Shown piece after piece: positions 1 to 8,255 of a stretch of 64,000 nt of DNA. The DNA comes from Knoellia subterranea KCTC 19937 (lineage in GTDB: Bacteria > Actinomycetota > Actinomycetes > Actinomycetales > Dermatophilaceae). Positions within the stretch are counted from its first letter, which is position 1, and each line of letters opens with the position of its first letter. Both the position numbers and the translations under genes were made by a program. The stretch is taken from contig NZ_AVPK01000004.1 of the NCBI RefSeq assembly GCF_000768685.1, positions 248,001 through 312,000 of the forward strand, in the 5' to 3' direction. The notes below the pieces were generated by a model that ran no database searches, was not told the DNA's origin, and saw nothing but the letters and a program-made list of their open reading frames with translations.

Positions 1-1059
1 AAGCGCATCCTCCTGGTCGTCGCCGGACTCGAGCTCCTCACGATGTCGCTGGTCGCGACCCTGTCCCTGCTCGACATCACCCAGCTGTGGATGCTCGCCA
101 CTGTCGCCTTCGTCAACGGGATGGCGCTGGCGTTCTACTACCCGGCCTACACCGCGTGGCTGCCGGCGCTCGTCGAGGAGCGCGACCTCATGGCGGTCAA
201 TGGCTTCGAGGGCATGGTGCGTCCGACGATCGGGCAGGCGATCGGCCCCGCGGTCGCCGGTGCCGCGATCGCCGCTGCCAACCCGGGCACGGCCATCGTC
301 ATCGCCGCCACGTCCGTGCTCCTCGGGTTGCTTGCGCTCATGGCCGTGCCCGAGACGCCACTCCGACGCCAACTCGACGAAACCCACTCGGTGCATCCGA
401 TCAAGGCCGCGGCGATCGACGTGCGCGAGGGCTTCACCTACATGGTGCGGACCCCGTGGCTGCTCGCGACGTTGATCTTCGCGAGCCTGATGATCCTCGT
501 GATGATGGGCCCGTTCGAGGTGCTCGTCCCGTTCCTCATCAAGGATCGCCTCGGCGGTGGCCCGCGCGATCACGCCTGGGTGCTGGCCGCCTTCGGGATC
601 GGCGGTGCCGTCGGCTCGCTGATCATGGCCTCGCTGCCGATGCCGCGCCGCTACCTCACCTGGATGAACCTGTTGTGGGGTGTGGGCTCGCTTCCGCTCG
701 CCGTGATCGGGTATGCCGGTCACATCTGGATCGTGATCGCCGCCGCCTTCGTGCTGGGCACGACCTTCTCGGCACCGATGGTCATCTGGGGCACCCTCTT
801 GCAGCGCCGCGTTCCGCCCGCATTGGTCGGACGAGTCGCGAGCCTCGACTTCTTCGTCTCGATCTCGCTCATGCCGGTGTCGATGGCGATGGCCGGTCCG
901 GTGTCCGACGTCATTGGCATCCGGCCGACGTTCCTCATAGCGGGGGTGGTGCCGGGGGTCATCGCGATCATCGCGATCCTCTGGGCGCGACTTCCCGCCG
1001 ACGAGATCGCCCACCCGCTGCGCGACGACGAGCCGGATGTGATTGCCCCGGCCGTCTGA
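1..1059 (+). CDS. MFS exporter (DHA3/EntS-like), 5' end outside window
   Basis: The frame is open from the first base, so the N-terminus is missing; 352 codons remain. Alternating hydrophobic segments (about nine visible) and the loop with NGMALAFYYPAY, LPALVEERDL and IGPAVAG match the drug/siderophore exporter branch of the major facilitator superfamily, which uses the proton gradient to expel small hydrophobic compounds across the inner membrane. The substrate cannot be read from sequence. It ends 23 bp from a convergent IclR regulator. The family call is firm; a specific role is not. Confidence 0.85.
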   Translation, partial: KRILLVVAGLELLTMSLVATLSLLDITQLWMLATVAFVNGMALAFYYPAYTAWLPALVEERDLMAVNGFEGMVRPTIGQAIGPAVAGAAIAAANPGTAIVIAATSVLLGLLALMAVPETPLRRQLDETHSVHPIKAAAIDVREGFTYMVRTPWLLATLIFASLMILVMMGPFEVLVPFLIKDRLGGGPRDHAWVLAAFGIGGAVGSLIMASLPMPRRYLTWMNLLWGVGSLPLAVIGYAGHIWIVIAAAFVLGTTFSAPMVIWGTLLQRRVPPALVGRVASLDFFVSISLMPVSMAMAGPVSDVIGIRPTFLIAGVVPGVIAIIAILWARLPADEIAHPLRDDEPDVIAPAV

Positions 1060-1082
1060 GCGCGAAGGTCGCGTCGGACGGG

Positions 1083-1922
1083 TCAGGTCCCCGACGGCGA
1101 GCGCGGTTGCCGATGCAGCCGTGCAGACAGGTCGTCGGCGGAGCGACCCACGGCTGACACGATCCGGCCGAAGGTCGCGTCATCGACCAGGTCGGATCGG
1201 AAGGTGACCGCGACCGACGCCACGGGGTGCTCGCTGTGGTCGAGCACCGCGACGGCCACGGACTTGAGTCCACTCGTGATGTGACCGTCCTCCACGGCAT
1301 ACCCGCGTTGTCGCACGGCCTGGAGCAGCGAACGCAGCTCGGTCGTCGTCGTGGGCCCGTGACCGTCGCGCTGGACGAGGGCGTCGGCATGGGGGAAGAG
1401 CGCTCGCACCTGGGGCTGGGGCAGCGCCGCGAGGAGGGCCAGCCCGGTGGCCGTGAGTGTGGCCGGCAGGCGGACGCCAACGTCGGAGACGAGCACGGGC
1501 CCCCGCGGTGCGCGCTGCTCGATGACATAGAGGACGTCGCGTCCGTGCAACACGGCGAGGTGGGCGTTGTGTCCGGTGGAGTCGACGAGCCGGTCGAGGG
1601 TGCTTCGCGCGATCCGTTGCAGCGGCGCCTGTCGCTGATAGGCCGAACCCAGTTCGTATGCCGCGACGCCGAGTCCGAACCGCCGCTCCCCATCGAGGTG
1701 GGAGACGTAGCCGCGTTCCCTGAGGAGGCTGAGCAGGTGGTACGTGCTCGAGCGGGGAATCCCCAGTTCGCGCGCGACCGCGGCGGCGGGCAGGGGTTCT
1801 CCGCGGCCCGCCAGCAGTTCGAGGACGTCGAGTGCGTGCGCGGCGGCCCGGGCATTGCTCGGCGCGGTGCCGCGGCCGGGTCGCGTCCGCCCGCTATCCG
1901 CCGGCTCGTCAGATGCGGTCAT
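1083..1922 (-). CDS. IclR-family transcriptional regulator
   Basis: The protein has 279 residues from the ATG chosen here, the first start that precedes an IclR-type N-terminus. A winged helix-turn-helix lies at about residues 20-80 (ALDVLELLAGRGE, ELGIPRSSTYHLLSLL), followed by the GAF-like effector domain with LGSAYQRQ and GLKSVAVAVLD. IclR proteins bind small carbon metabolites and switch nearby catabolic operons. The start overlaps the end of the upstream MarR gene by 14 bp, so the two regulators are probably cotranscribed. No catabolic gene is directly adjacent; the hut genes about 6 kb away are a possible but unsupported target. Confidence 0.88.
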   Translation of the reverse strand: MTASDEPADSGRTRPGRGTAPSNARAAAHALDVLELLAGRGEPLPAAAVARELGIPRSSTYHLLSLLRERGYVSHLDGERRFGLGVAAYELGSAYQRQAPLQRIARSTLDRLVDSTGHNAHLAVLHGRDVLYVIEQRAPRGPVLVSDVGVRLPATLTATGLALLAALPQPQVRALFPHADALVQRDGHGPTTTTELRSLLQAVRQRGYAVEDGHITSGLKSVAVAVLDHSEHPVASVAVTFRSDLVDDATFGRIVSAVGRSADDLSARLHRQPRSPSGT

Positions 1923-2349
1923 CGAGCAACTGGGTGAGGATGCGCGTGAGCGCGTCGCGGTCACGCGCCGACAGGTCGGCGAAGTAGGCCTCGTGATCGG
2001 CCTTGCGGGCATCGTTGAGGTCGGTGAGGGTCGTGCGCCCCGCCGGAGTGAGCCGGACCTGGGTGGCGCGCCGGTCGGTGGGGTCGGGTTCGCGCACGAC
2101 GAATTCGCGCCGCTCGAGGGAGTCGACGACGTCGGTCACCGAGCGGGGTGCGATGCGCAGGTGCTGGGCGACCACTCCCAGGCGGGTCGGCTCGTGCTGG
2201 CCGATGACCCGGAGTGCCCGTGACTCGTGCGGCGTGATGCCCCACGGCTCGAGGCTCGCGGCGTGGTTGCGCCGCAGGCCACGCGCCACCTCCATGACGA
2301 GCTCCCCGAGCCCCGGCTCAACCCCCGACTTCTTGCCCTCTTGGGACAC
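1909..2349 (-). CDS. MarR-family transcriptional regulator
   Basis: The 146 residues contain a MarR winged helix core (LRVIGQHEPTRLGVVAQHLRI, then SVTDVVDSLERREFVVREPDPTDRRATQVRLT). Such dimers usually repress a neighbouring exporter and are released by small aromatic ligands. The divergent ABC exporter is the natural target. The GTG start taken here lies inside a dispersed inverted repeat, so the first nine residues (MSQEGKKSG) are repeat-encoded. An ATG 18 codons further in (MEVARGLRR) sits nearer the usual family N-terminus and may be the true start. Confidence 0.85.
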   Translation of the reverse strand: MSQEGKKSGVEPGLGELVMEVARGLRRNHAASLEPWGITPHESRALRVIGQHEPTRLGVVAQHLRIAPRSVTDVVDSLERREFVVREPDPTDRRATQVRLTPAGRTTLTDLNDARKADHEAYFADLSARDRDALTRILTQLLDDRI

Positions 2350-2399
2350 GACTCAGCCTCCTCCGTCGGCGCGTCGTGTCCCAAGAGGGCAAGCAGTCG
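2326..2399. repeat. Long inverted repeat, family copy A
   Basis: Two 27-nt arms (2326-2352 and 2373-2399) are complementary at 26 of 27 positions around a 20-nt loop. The arms begin CGACTTCTTGCCCTC and are almost identical to those at 55737-55811, and related to two further copies. It covers the 5' end of the MarR reading frame. Confidence 0.85.
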
Positions 2400-2420
2400 C
2401 ACGGTGAGGGCGGGCTGGGA

Positions 2421-2438
2421 GGTGGGCGGACGGCATAC
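2421..2438 (-). repeat. 18-mer repeat GTATGCCGTCCGCCCACC
   Basis: This is an exact copy of an 18-mer also present at 45473, 55417 and 60103, with one mismatch at 62274 and at 47894. It lies between divergent genes and ends in the GTATGCCG octamer that is over-represented across the window. Confidence 0.85.
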
Positions 2439-2474
2439 GGGAATAGTAGCGACGGATGCCCTGTTTGACTCATT

Positions 2475-2489
2475 GTGAGTTAGCCTCAC
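2475..2489. promoter_or_regulatory. Candidate operator, GTGAG-N5-CTCAC
   Basis: A perfect 5-bp dyad (GTGAG TTAGC CTCAC) lies 47 bp before the ABC exporter start in the divergent MarR/ABC region. It is a reasonable MarR operator. The central TTAGCCT resembles part of a DtxR/IdeR iron box, but only about 13 of 19 positions fit that consensus. Confidence 0.4.
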
Positions 2490-2535
2490 TAAAGGCGCTC
2501 ACCACAGACTTCAGCACCAACAGAAGGGAGAGCCC

Positions 2536-4422
2536 ATGACTGCCACGGCACATGAAGCTCCCAAGGATCACTCCTCCCGCCTCCCCGGCGGTCGAGGCAT
2601 GGGCGTCGGCGGCGGACGCGGCGGCGGGGGAGGGCCGATGAAGATCGACCCCAAGGACCGCGCCCAGCTCGAGCTCGCCCCGGTTCCCCTGAAGCGCGTC
2701 ACCGCGCTCTTCCGCGGCTTCGGCCGCCCCATCACCATCGTCACCGCGATCATCGTGGCGACCTCGGTGATCTCGATGGCCCAGCCGTTCCTCGTCCGCG
2801 AGATCGTCGACACGGCCATCCCGCAGCAGGACGTGCGCCTGCTCCTCCTCACCGTCGCCGCGATGGTCGCCGTCGCCGCGACGACCCAGCTCCTCGGCGT
2901 GGTGCAGACCTGGCTCTCCACCCGCGTCGGCCAGCGTGTCATGCACCGCCTGCGCACCGACCTCTTCGCGCACCTGCAACAGCAGTCGCTCGGCTTCTTC
3001 ACCCGCACCCGCGCTGGTGAGGTCCAGTCTCGACTCACCAACGACATCAACGGCATGCAGGGCGTCGTGACCACCACGGCCACAAGCATCGCGAGCAACC
3101 TCACGACCGCCGTCGCCACGTCGGTCGCGATGGTCGCGCTCTCCTGGCGGCTCAGCCTCCTCTCGCTCCTCGTCATCCCGCCGGCCGTGTGGATGACCCG
3201 TCGCGTCGCGCTCATCCGCCGCGAGGTCACCGCCCGCCAGCAGTCGCGCCGCGCCGACCTCAACGTCCAGATCGAGGAGGGCCTGTCGGTCTCCGGCGTA
3301 CGCCTCTCCAAGACCCTCGGCGCCGGCCGCCGTCACGCCGAGCGCTTCGCCACGACGTCCGAGGAACTCGTCGACCTCGAGCTCCGCTCCCAGCTCGCCG
3401 GTCGCTGGCGTATGGCGACGATGCAGATCATCTTCTCGGCGATCCCCGCGATGATCTATCTCATCGCCGGGCTGCCGGCGACCTCCGGCGGCATGACGAT
3501 CGGAACGCTCATCGCCTTCACCGGGCTCCAGGCCGGCATCTTCCGACCGCTCATGGGCCTGCTCAACGTCGGCGCGCAGTGGGTCTCGTCGATGGCGCTC
3601 TTCTCGCGTGTCTTCGAGTACCTCGACCTCATCCCCGACGTCGCCGCCCCGACCGCGCCCGTCGATCTCGACCCCGAGTGGGTCCGCGGCGAGGTGCGCT
3701 TCGAGGACGTCTCCTTCCGGTATGCCGGTGACGCCCCTCTCGCTCTCGACTCGATTTCCGCTGTGGTCCCGGCGGGTGGATCGCTCGCGCTCGTCGGTCA
3801 CACCGGCTCGGGCAAGTCGACGCTCGCCTCACTCGTGGCCCGGCTGCACGACCCGAGCTCTGGACGCGTGACGATCGATGGTGTCGACCTGCGCGACCTC
3901 GACCCCGAGGTGCTCGCCCGCATCGTCGGTGTCGTGTCGCAGGAGACCTACCTCGTGCACGCGTCCATCCGCGAGAACCTGCTGCTGGCGGCGCCCGACG
4001 CGACCGAGGTCGAGTTGTGGCAGGCGCTCGGCGCGGCCCAGGTGGCCGACCTCGTCGCCACGCTCCCGGAGGGTCTGGACACCGTCGTCGGCGCTCGCGG
4101 ACACCGCTTCTCCGGTGGTGAGCAGCAGCGCATCGCCATCGCCCGCACCATCCTGCGCAACCCGCGCGTGCTCGTCCTCGACGAGGCGACGAGTGCGCTC
4201 GACAACGACACCGAGCGGGCCGTGCAGAAGGCTCTCGACGAGCTCGTGAAGGGCCGTACGACGATCACCATCGCCCACCGGCTCTCGACCATCGAGGGCG
4301 CGGACGAGATCGCGGTCCTCGACCACGGCCGCATCATCGAGCGCGGCTCGCACCACGAACTCCTGGCCCTCGGCGGACGCTACGCGGACCTCTCCGGCGA
4401 GCGGCCGGCATACGCCGCCTGA
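2536..4422 (+). CDS. ABC exporter, fused membrane and ATPase domains
   Basis: The 628 residues form a half-transporter: a Gly-rich N-terminal tail (residues 15-35), six membrane segments at about 55-340 and a nucleotide-binding domain from about 390. Walker A is GHTGSGKST near 421, the signature FSGGEQQRIAIAR near 525 and Walker B VLVLDEATSALD near 546, with the H-loop AHRLST after it, so the ATPase looks intact. It probably works as a homodimer exporting lipids or drugs (MsbA/LmrA type). A strong ribosome site (AAGGGAGAG) supports the start. Its divergent partner is the MarR gene. Confidence 0.92.
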   Translation: MTATAHEAPKDHSSRLPGGRGMGVGGGRGGGGGPMKIDPKDRAQLELAPVPLKRVTALFRGFGRPITIVTAIIVATSVISMAQPFLVREIVDTAIPQQDVRLLLLTVAAMVAVAATTQLLGVVQTWLSTRVGQRVMHRLRTDLFAHLQQQSLGFFTRTRAGEVQSRLTNDINGMQGVVTTTATSIASNLTTAVATSVAMVALSWRLSLLSLLVIPPAVWMTRRVALIRREVTARQQSRRADLNVQIEEGLSVSGVRLSKTLGAGRRHAERFATTSEELVDLELRSQLAGRWRMATMQIIFSAIPAMIYLIAGLPATSGGMTIGTLIAFTGLQAGIFRPLMGLLNVGAQWVSSMALFSRVFEYLDLIPDVAAPTAPVDLDPEWVRGEVRFEDVSFRYAGDAPLALDSISAVVPAGGSLALVGHTGSGKSTLASLVARLHDPSSGRVTIDGVDLRDLDPEVLARIVGVVSQETYLVHASIRENLLLAAPDATEVELWQALGAAQVADLVATLPEGLDTVVGARGHRFSGGEQQRIAIARTILRNPRVLVLDEATSALDNDTERAVQKALDELVKGRTTITIAHRLSTIEGADEIAVLDHGRIIERGSHHELLALGGRYADLSGERPAYAA

Positions 4423-4426
4423 GGTT

Positions 4427-4669
4427 TCAGGAGCGCCGGCGGCTACGCACGGCGCGCTGCGACTGGGACGACAGGGCCGACAGGTCGCTCTGGTGGGACA
4501 GGGCCGATCCGCGGGACTGGTTCGACAGCACCGAGAACATGCTCATCGCCGAGCCGATGCTCCCGATCGAGAGGGCCGAGTCCACGCTGCCGATGGACAG
4601 GAACGAGTGCGACGAGCCGATCGACAGGACCGAGTTGTGGGAACGCCACGCGAGGATCGACCGGCCCAT
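4427..4669 (-). CDS. Small Ser-rich nonapeptide-repeat protein, function unknown
   Basis: The protein has 80 residues from the ATG chosen here. A perfect AGGAGG lies 8 nt before this ATG, whereas the upstream GTG at 4690 would put that Shine-Dalgarno inside the gene. Most of the protein is a 9-residue repeat with pattern S-(V/F/A)-(L/M)-S-x-(G/Q)-S-x-x: six copies plus a 6-residue partial (SVLSIGSSH, SFLSIGSVD, SALSIGSIG, SAMSMF, SVLSNQSRG, SALSHQSDL, SALSSQSQR), then a basic tail. The regular Leu/Ser spacing suggests a small beta-solenoid or surface-binding fibre; this is inference. An intrinsic terminator lies directly upstream. Confidence 0.6.
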   Translation of the reverse strand: MGRSILAWRSHNSVLSIGSSHSFLSIGSVDSALSIGSIGSAMSMFSVLSNQSRGSALSHQSDLSALSSQSQRAVRSRRRS

Positions 4670-4696
4670 CTCCCAAACCTCCTGTGCCACAACAAA

Positions 4697-4740
4697 ACTC
4701 GAGGTATGCCGGTCAGTCCAGTGACCGGTATACCTCGAGT
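4697..4740 (-). terminator. Intrinsic terminator of the MMPL gene
   Basis: A 19-bp stem with one mismatch (arms around 4697-4715 and 4722-4740, six-base loop) is followed, reading on the minus strand, by TTTTGTT. It begins 10 bp after the MMPL stop. One arm contains the GTATGCCG octamer. The Shine-Dalgarno of the next small gene starts about 14 nt beyond the stem. Confidence 0.8.
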
Positions 4741-4749
4741 CTGTCAGGG

Positions 4750-7332
4750 TCAGGAGCCGGTGGTGAGGAGTTCCGGCTTGTCCTGGGAGTCCTCGCTTGC
4801 GTCCTTCGGCTCGGCCGCCGCCTCCTCGCGGGCGAGGTGCGAGCGGAGCTTCGTACCCTCGACGTCGAGGTCGGGGAGGATCCGGTCGAGCCAGCGGGGG
4901 ATCGACCAGGCCCGGTCACCGAGCAGGTGGAGGACCGCTGGCGTGAGCGTCATCCGGACGAGGAAGGCATCGACCGCGACACCGATCGCCAGTCCGAGCC
5001 CCATCGGCCGGATCATCGTCAGGTGGGCGAAGATGAAGCCCGCGAAGACGGCGATCATGATGAGGGCAGCAGCCGTGACGACCCGATAACCCTGACGGAA
5101 TCCGGTGCGGATGGCCGTCCGGCTGTCCTGGCCGTGGGCGCGCGCCTCGTGCATGCCGGACACGAGGAACATCTGGTAGTCCATCGCAAGTCCGAAGAGG
5201 ACGCCGATGAGCAGTGTCGGCATGAACGGCATGATCGGGCCGGGGCGGCTCACCTGGAGCAGGTCGCCGAGAAAGCCCCACTGGTAGACCGCGACGACGG
5301 CTCCGAAGCTCGCGGCGACCGACAGGAGGAATCCGGCCGTCGCGACGAGCGGCACGAGCACGGATCGGAAGACCGCCATGAGCAGTAGCAGCGAGAGTCC
5401 GACGACGAGCGCGACGTAGAGCGGCAAGGCCGATGCGAGCCGCTCGGAGATCTGGATGTTGGCCACGGTCATGCCGGTGATGCCGAGGTGGGTGCCCTCG
5501 GGCATCTGCTCCGAGCGGGCCTCGAGCTCGTGGACGAGCTCGACGGTCGCCTCGCTCGTCGGGCCCTCGAGGGGGACGACCTGGAAGGCGAGGGTGTCCC
5601 GGTCGGCGCTCACGCCGAAGGGGACGACCCGCTCGACGCCGGGAAGGTTGAAGAGTGGGCGGCCATTGCTGACCTGTGCCTTGGCGACGTCGGCCTCGGC
5701 GAGCGGCTCGTCGAACGTCACCATCGCGATGATCGGGCCGTTGGCGCCGGCGCCGAACTCCTTTTCGATCGTCGTGTAGGAGTGGAACGCGCTGGAGTCG
5801 CGGGGTTCGCTGCTGCCGTCCGGGAGGCCGAGGCGCAGTGACGCGGCCGGCACGGCGAGGAGGGCGATGAGGCCCACAGTGAGCCCGATGGCCTGCCACG
5901 GCCGGTTCGTCACGCGGACCGCCCAGCGGCCCGATCCGCGACCCGTCACAGGGGCATCGAGATCGTCGGCGGACGCGTCCGCGAGGCCGGCCTCGTGCTT
6001 GCGCCAGGCGCGCTTCGAGATGACCCGGCGACCCATGAGGCTGAGCACTGCAGGCGTGACCGTGAGGGCGACGAGCACGGTCATCGCCACTGTGCCGGCG
6101 GCGACGAGGCCCATCTGCGCGAGGATCGGCAGGCCCGAGACGGTGAGCGCGGTCAGGGCGATGACGACGGTGATGCCGGCGACGACGACCGCGTTGCCGG
6201 CGGTGCCGGTCGCGAGTCCGATCGAGTGCTGCAGGGGCACCCCGTCGAGGATTTGCTGGCGGTGCCGGTTGACGATGAAGAGCGCGTAGTCGATGCCGAC
6301 GGCGAGGCCGAGCATCAGGGCGAGCGCCGGCGTCATCGAGTTCATCTCGAAGAACGCGGTCGACGCCATCGCGGCGAGCAGGCCCGCGCCGACCCCGATG
6401 AGGGCGACGAGCAGGGGAAGCCCGGCGGCGATGAGGCTGCCGAGCATGACGAGCAGCACGGCGGCGGCGATCCCGAAGCCGATGACCTCACCGACGCCGA
6501 CGATGCTGCGCGTCTGCAGGATGTCGGCGGCGTAGTCGACGCGCAGGCCGTGCTTCGTCAGTTCGGTGCCGATCTCGGGCACGTGCGCGCGGATCTCGGG
6601 CGAGAGCTGGGCGATGGCGTCGTCGTACTGGATCTGCAGCATGACGGCGCTGCCGTCCTCGCTGACGAAGCGCAGCCCGTCACTCATGCTGAGCAGGCCG
6701 TGTCCCTCGGCGATCTGGTCCCGGGCGTTGGCGAGCTGAGCCTCGGCGTCGTCGAGCTGCTTCTTGATCTCGGCGTTGCCCTTCTCGCGCGCGGGGATCT
6801 CGAAGCGCAGCTCGCGGGCGCGCTCACTAGAGCTCTGGCCCGACGTCTCGAGAGAGGCGAGCTCGGCCTTGGCCTCGGCGAGGTCACGCTGCCCCTCGCC
6901 ATAGATCCACTCGCCCTGGAGACGCTTGTAGTCGCCGTCCTTGTACTGCTTCTGCCCATCGGCGAGCTGCGCGTTGGAGTCGTCGACCTGCTTCTGCGTC
7001 TCGAACGGGTTCATCACCGAGGTGACGTGGGGGGCCTTCTCCCACTTGGCGAGCGTGGCCTCGATGGCGGTGCGCTGCACAGGGGTGATGGGCCCGTTCT
7101 CGTTCTCGATGGTGATGGCACCGATGCCACCCGCCGCCTTCGGAATCTCGCGGCCGAGCTGGCTGAGGACGGTCTGGAACCCGGCACCCGGGATTGAGAT
7201 GGCCGAAGTGGGCGTCGTGGCGACGGCCGCCATGGTGCCACCGAGGGCTCCGAGGACGACGACCCACGCGACGAGAGTGAGCCACGCGTGGCGGGCGGTG
7301 AGACGTCCGAGTCGGTAGAGGGCGAGTGCCAT
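4750..7332 (-). CDS. MMPL/RND-family membrane exporter
   Basis: The 860 residues contain two MMPL halves. Membrane segments flank porter loops; the first loop (about 110-215) is a long charged coiled coil typical of this subgroup. The Asp-Tyr proton-relay pairs of MmpL proteins are present in both halves (GIDYALF at 348-349, AMDYQMF at 718-719), indicating proton-driven export of lipids or hydrophobic compounds. The ATG chosen follows a GGAAGGG ribosome site and lies 2 nt after the TetR stop, so the two genes form a coupled operon. The more upstream ATG in the same frame runs through the TetR gene and is rejected. Confidence 0.9.
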   Translation of the reverse strand: MALALYRLGRLTARHAWLTLVAWVVVLGALGGTMAAVATTPTSAISIPGAGFQTVLSQLGREIPKAAGGIGAITIENENGPITPVQRTAIEATLAKWEKAPHVTSVMNPFETQKQVDDSNAQLADGQKQYKDGDYKRLQGEWIYGEGQRDLAEAKAELASLETSGQSSSERARELRFEIPAREKGNAEIKKQLDDAEAQLANARDQIAEGHGLLSMSDGLRFVSEDGSAVMLQIQYDDAIAQLSPEIRAHVPEIGTELTKHGLRVDYAADILQTRSIVGVGEVIGFGIAAAVLLVMLGSLIAAGLPLLVALIGVGAGLLAAMASTAFFEMNSMTPALALMLGLAVGIDYALFIVNRHRQQILDGVPLQHSIGLATGTAGNAVVVAGITVVIALTALTVSGLPILAQMGLVAAGTVAMTVLVALTVTPAVLSLMGRRVISKRAWRKHEAGLADASADDLDAPVTGRGSGRWAVRVTNRPWQAIGLTVGLIALLAVPAASLRLGLPDGSSEPRDSSAFHSYTTIEKEFGAGANGPIIAMVTFDEPLAEADVAKAQVSNGRPLFNLPGVERVVPFGVSADRDTLAFQVVPLEGPTSEATVELVHELEARSEQMPEGTHLGITGMTVANIQISERLASALPLYVALVVGLSLLLLMAVFRSVLVPLVATAGFLLSVAASFGAVVAVYQWGFLGDLLQVSRPGPIMPFMPTLLIGVLFGLAMDYQMFLVSGMHEARAHGQDSRTAIRTGFRQGYRVVTAAALIMIAVFAGFIFAHLTMIRPMGLGLAIGVAVDAFLVRMTLTPAVLHLLGDRAWSIPRWLDRILPDLDVEGTKLRSHLAREEAAAEPKDASEDSQDKPELLTTGS

Positions 7333-7334
7333 GG

Positions 7335-8015
7335 TCAGTCCCTTCCGGGGATGTCGGGGGAGTGGGTGGGGCCGGCGGCGGCCATGGCGCCGGGGGCGAA
7401 GGCCGTCGCGAGGAAGGCGAAGGCCTGCTGCAGGAGTTCGAGGTGGCGGGCGCGGGTCGTGTCGTCGACGAAGCCGTCGACCTCCTCGACCCAGGCCTCG
7501 GTCGCGGCGCATCCGGCGGCCATGGTGGCGCGCGCGAGGACCTGCGCGTAGAGCGGGTTCGTCCCGGGGCCGCCGCGCTCCGCGATGGCCCGGGCGATGA
7601 CCTCGACCTCGGCTGCTTCGGCCTCGCGGACGAAGGAGCGGGCCTCGTCGGAGAGCCGGGCCTGGCCGAAGGCGATGATCGACTTCCCCAGCACCTCGGC
7701 GTCGAGCGGCTCATCGAGGATGGCGATCAGCGACTCGTGAGGGCTCTCGTCGATCGGCCGGGCGATGAAGCGGTCGACGAGGCTGGCGACGGCCTGGCGG
7801 AGGTTCTCGCGGAGCACGAGCTCGATGCGCGGGTAGTAGTTGAAGAAGGTCCGGCGCGAGACGCCCGCGCGGTCGGCGACGGCGTCAGCAGTCAGCGCCT
7901 CGAAGCCCTTCTCCGCCACGAGCTCCCACGCGGCCTGCTGCAGCTGGCGCGCGGTCCGTTCACGGTTGCGAGCGCGCAACCCTTCGGTCGTGTCGGGTCC
8001 GACAGTGGTGGCCAT
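7335..8015 (-). CDS. TetR-family repressor of the MMPL operon
   Basis: The 226 residues carry an N-terminal TetR helix-turn-helix (about 20-65, with ALTADAVADRAGVSRRTF and FNYYP) and a variable ligand-binding C-terminus. It is the first gene of a two-gene operon with the MMPL exporter, the usual arrangement for a self-regulated efflux system. A candidate operator lies 23 bp upstream. The ATG chosen places the helix-turn-helix at the family's normal distance from the N-terminus. Confidence 0.9.
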   Translation of the reverse strand: MATTVGPDTTEGLRARNRERTARQLQQAAWELVAEKGFEALTADAVADRAGVSRRTFFNYYPRIELVLRENLRQAVASLVDRFIARPIDESPHESLIAILDEPLDAEVLGKSIIAFGQARLSDEARSFVREAEAAEVEVIARAIAERGGPGTNPLYAQVLARATMAAGCAATEAWVEEVDGFVDDTTRARHLELLQQAFAFLATAFAPGAMAAAGPTHSPDIPGRD

Positions 8016-8037
8016 GCCGACGACGGTACGCGCGCTC

Positions 8038-8051
8038 TGCACTGCCGTGCA
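8038..8051. promoter_or_regulatory. Candidate TetR operator TGCAC-TGCC-GTGCA
   Basis: A perfect 5-bp dyad lies just upstream of the tetR start, and a further GTGCA half-site lies about 19 bp away (near 8064). The position between divergent tetR and hutH suits an autorepressor site. Confidence 0.45.
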
Positions 8052-8100
8052 AGTTTGCCCTTGAGTGCATTGCGCCACGTTTCCCTCTCGCCTTGCCCCT

Positions 8101-8163
8101 CGACTTCTTGCTCTTGTGGGACAGCTCGCTGGCGCTCGCCCGGTCCCAGGCGGGCAAGAAGTC
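8101..8163. repeat. Long inverted repeat, diverged copy B
   Basis: The left arm starts CGACTTCTTGCTCTTGTGG and the right arm ends GGGCAAGAAGTC. They pair imperfectly around a 16- to 18-nt loop. This is a degraded member of the family at 2326, 35485 and 55737. Confidence 0.65.
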
Positions 8164-8201
8164 TGGTTGGGTCGCCTTCTCGTATGTCTTGGATCCGAGA
8201 C

Positions 8202-8238
8202 GGTATGCCGTCCGCGTGCCTCGCGCGGACGGCATACC
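8202..8238. promoter_or_regulatory. Perfect 15-bp hairpin before hutH
   Basis: Arms GGTATGCCGTCCGCG (8202-8216) and its exact complement (8224-8238) flank a 7-nt loop. Both arms contain the GTATGCCG octamer. The stem ends one base before a GAGGTG ribosome site for hutH, so it could block translation, end leader transcription or bind a dimeric protein. Confidence 0.7.
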
Positions 8239-8255
8239 TGAGGTGTGCTTGACCC

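Noticed and set aside
2475-2493. Iron box (DtxR/IdeR) before the ABC exporter
   Set aside because: Only about 13 of 19 positions fit the consensus and no siderophore genes lie nearby; a MarR operator explains the dyad as well.
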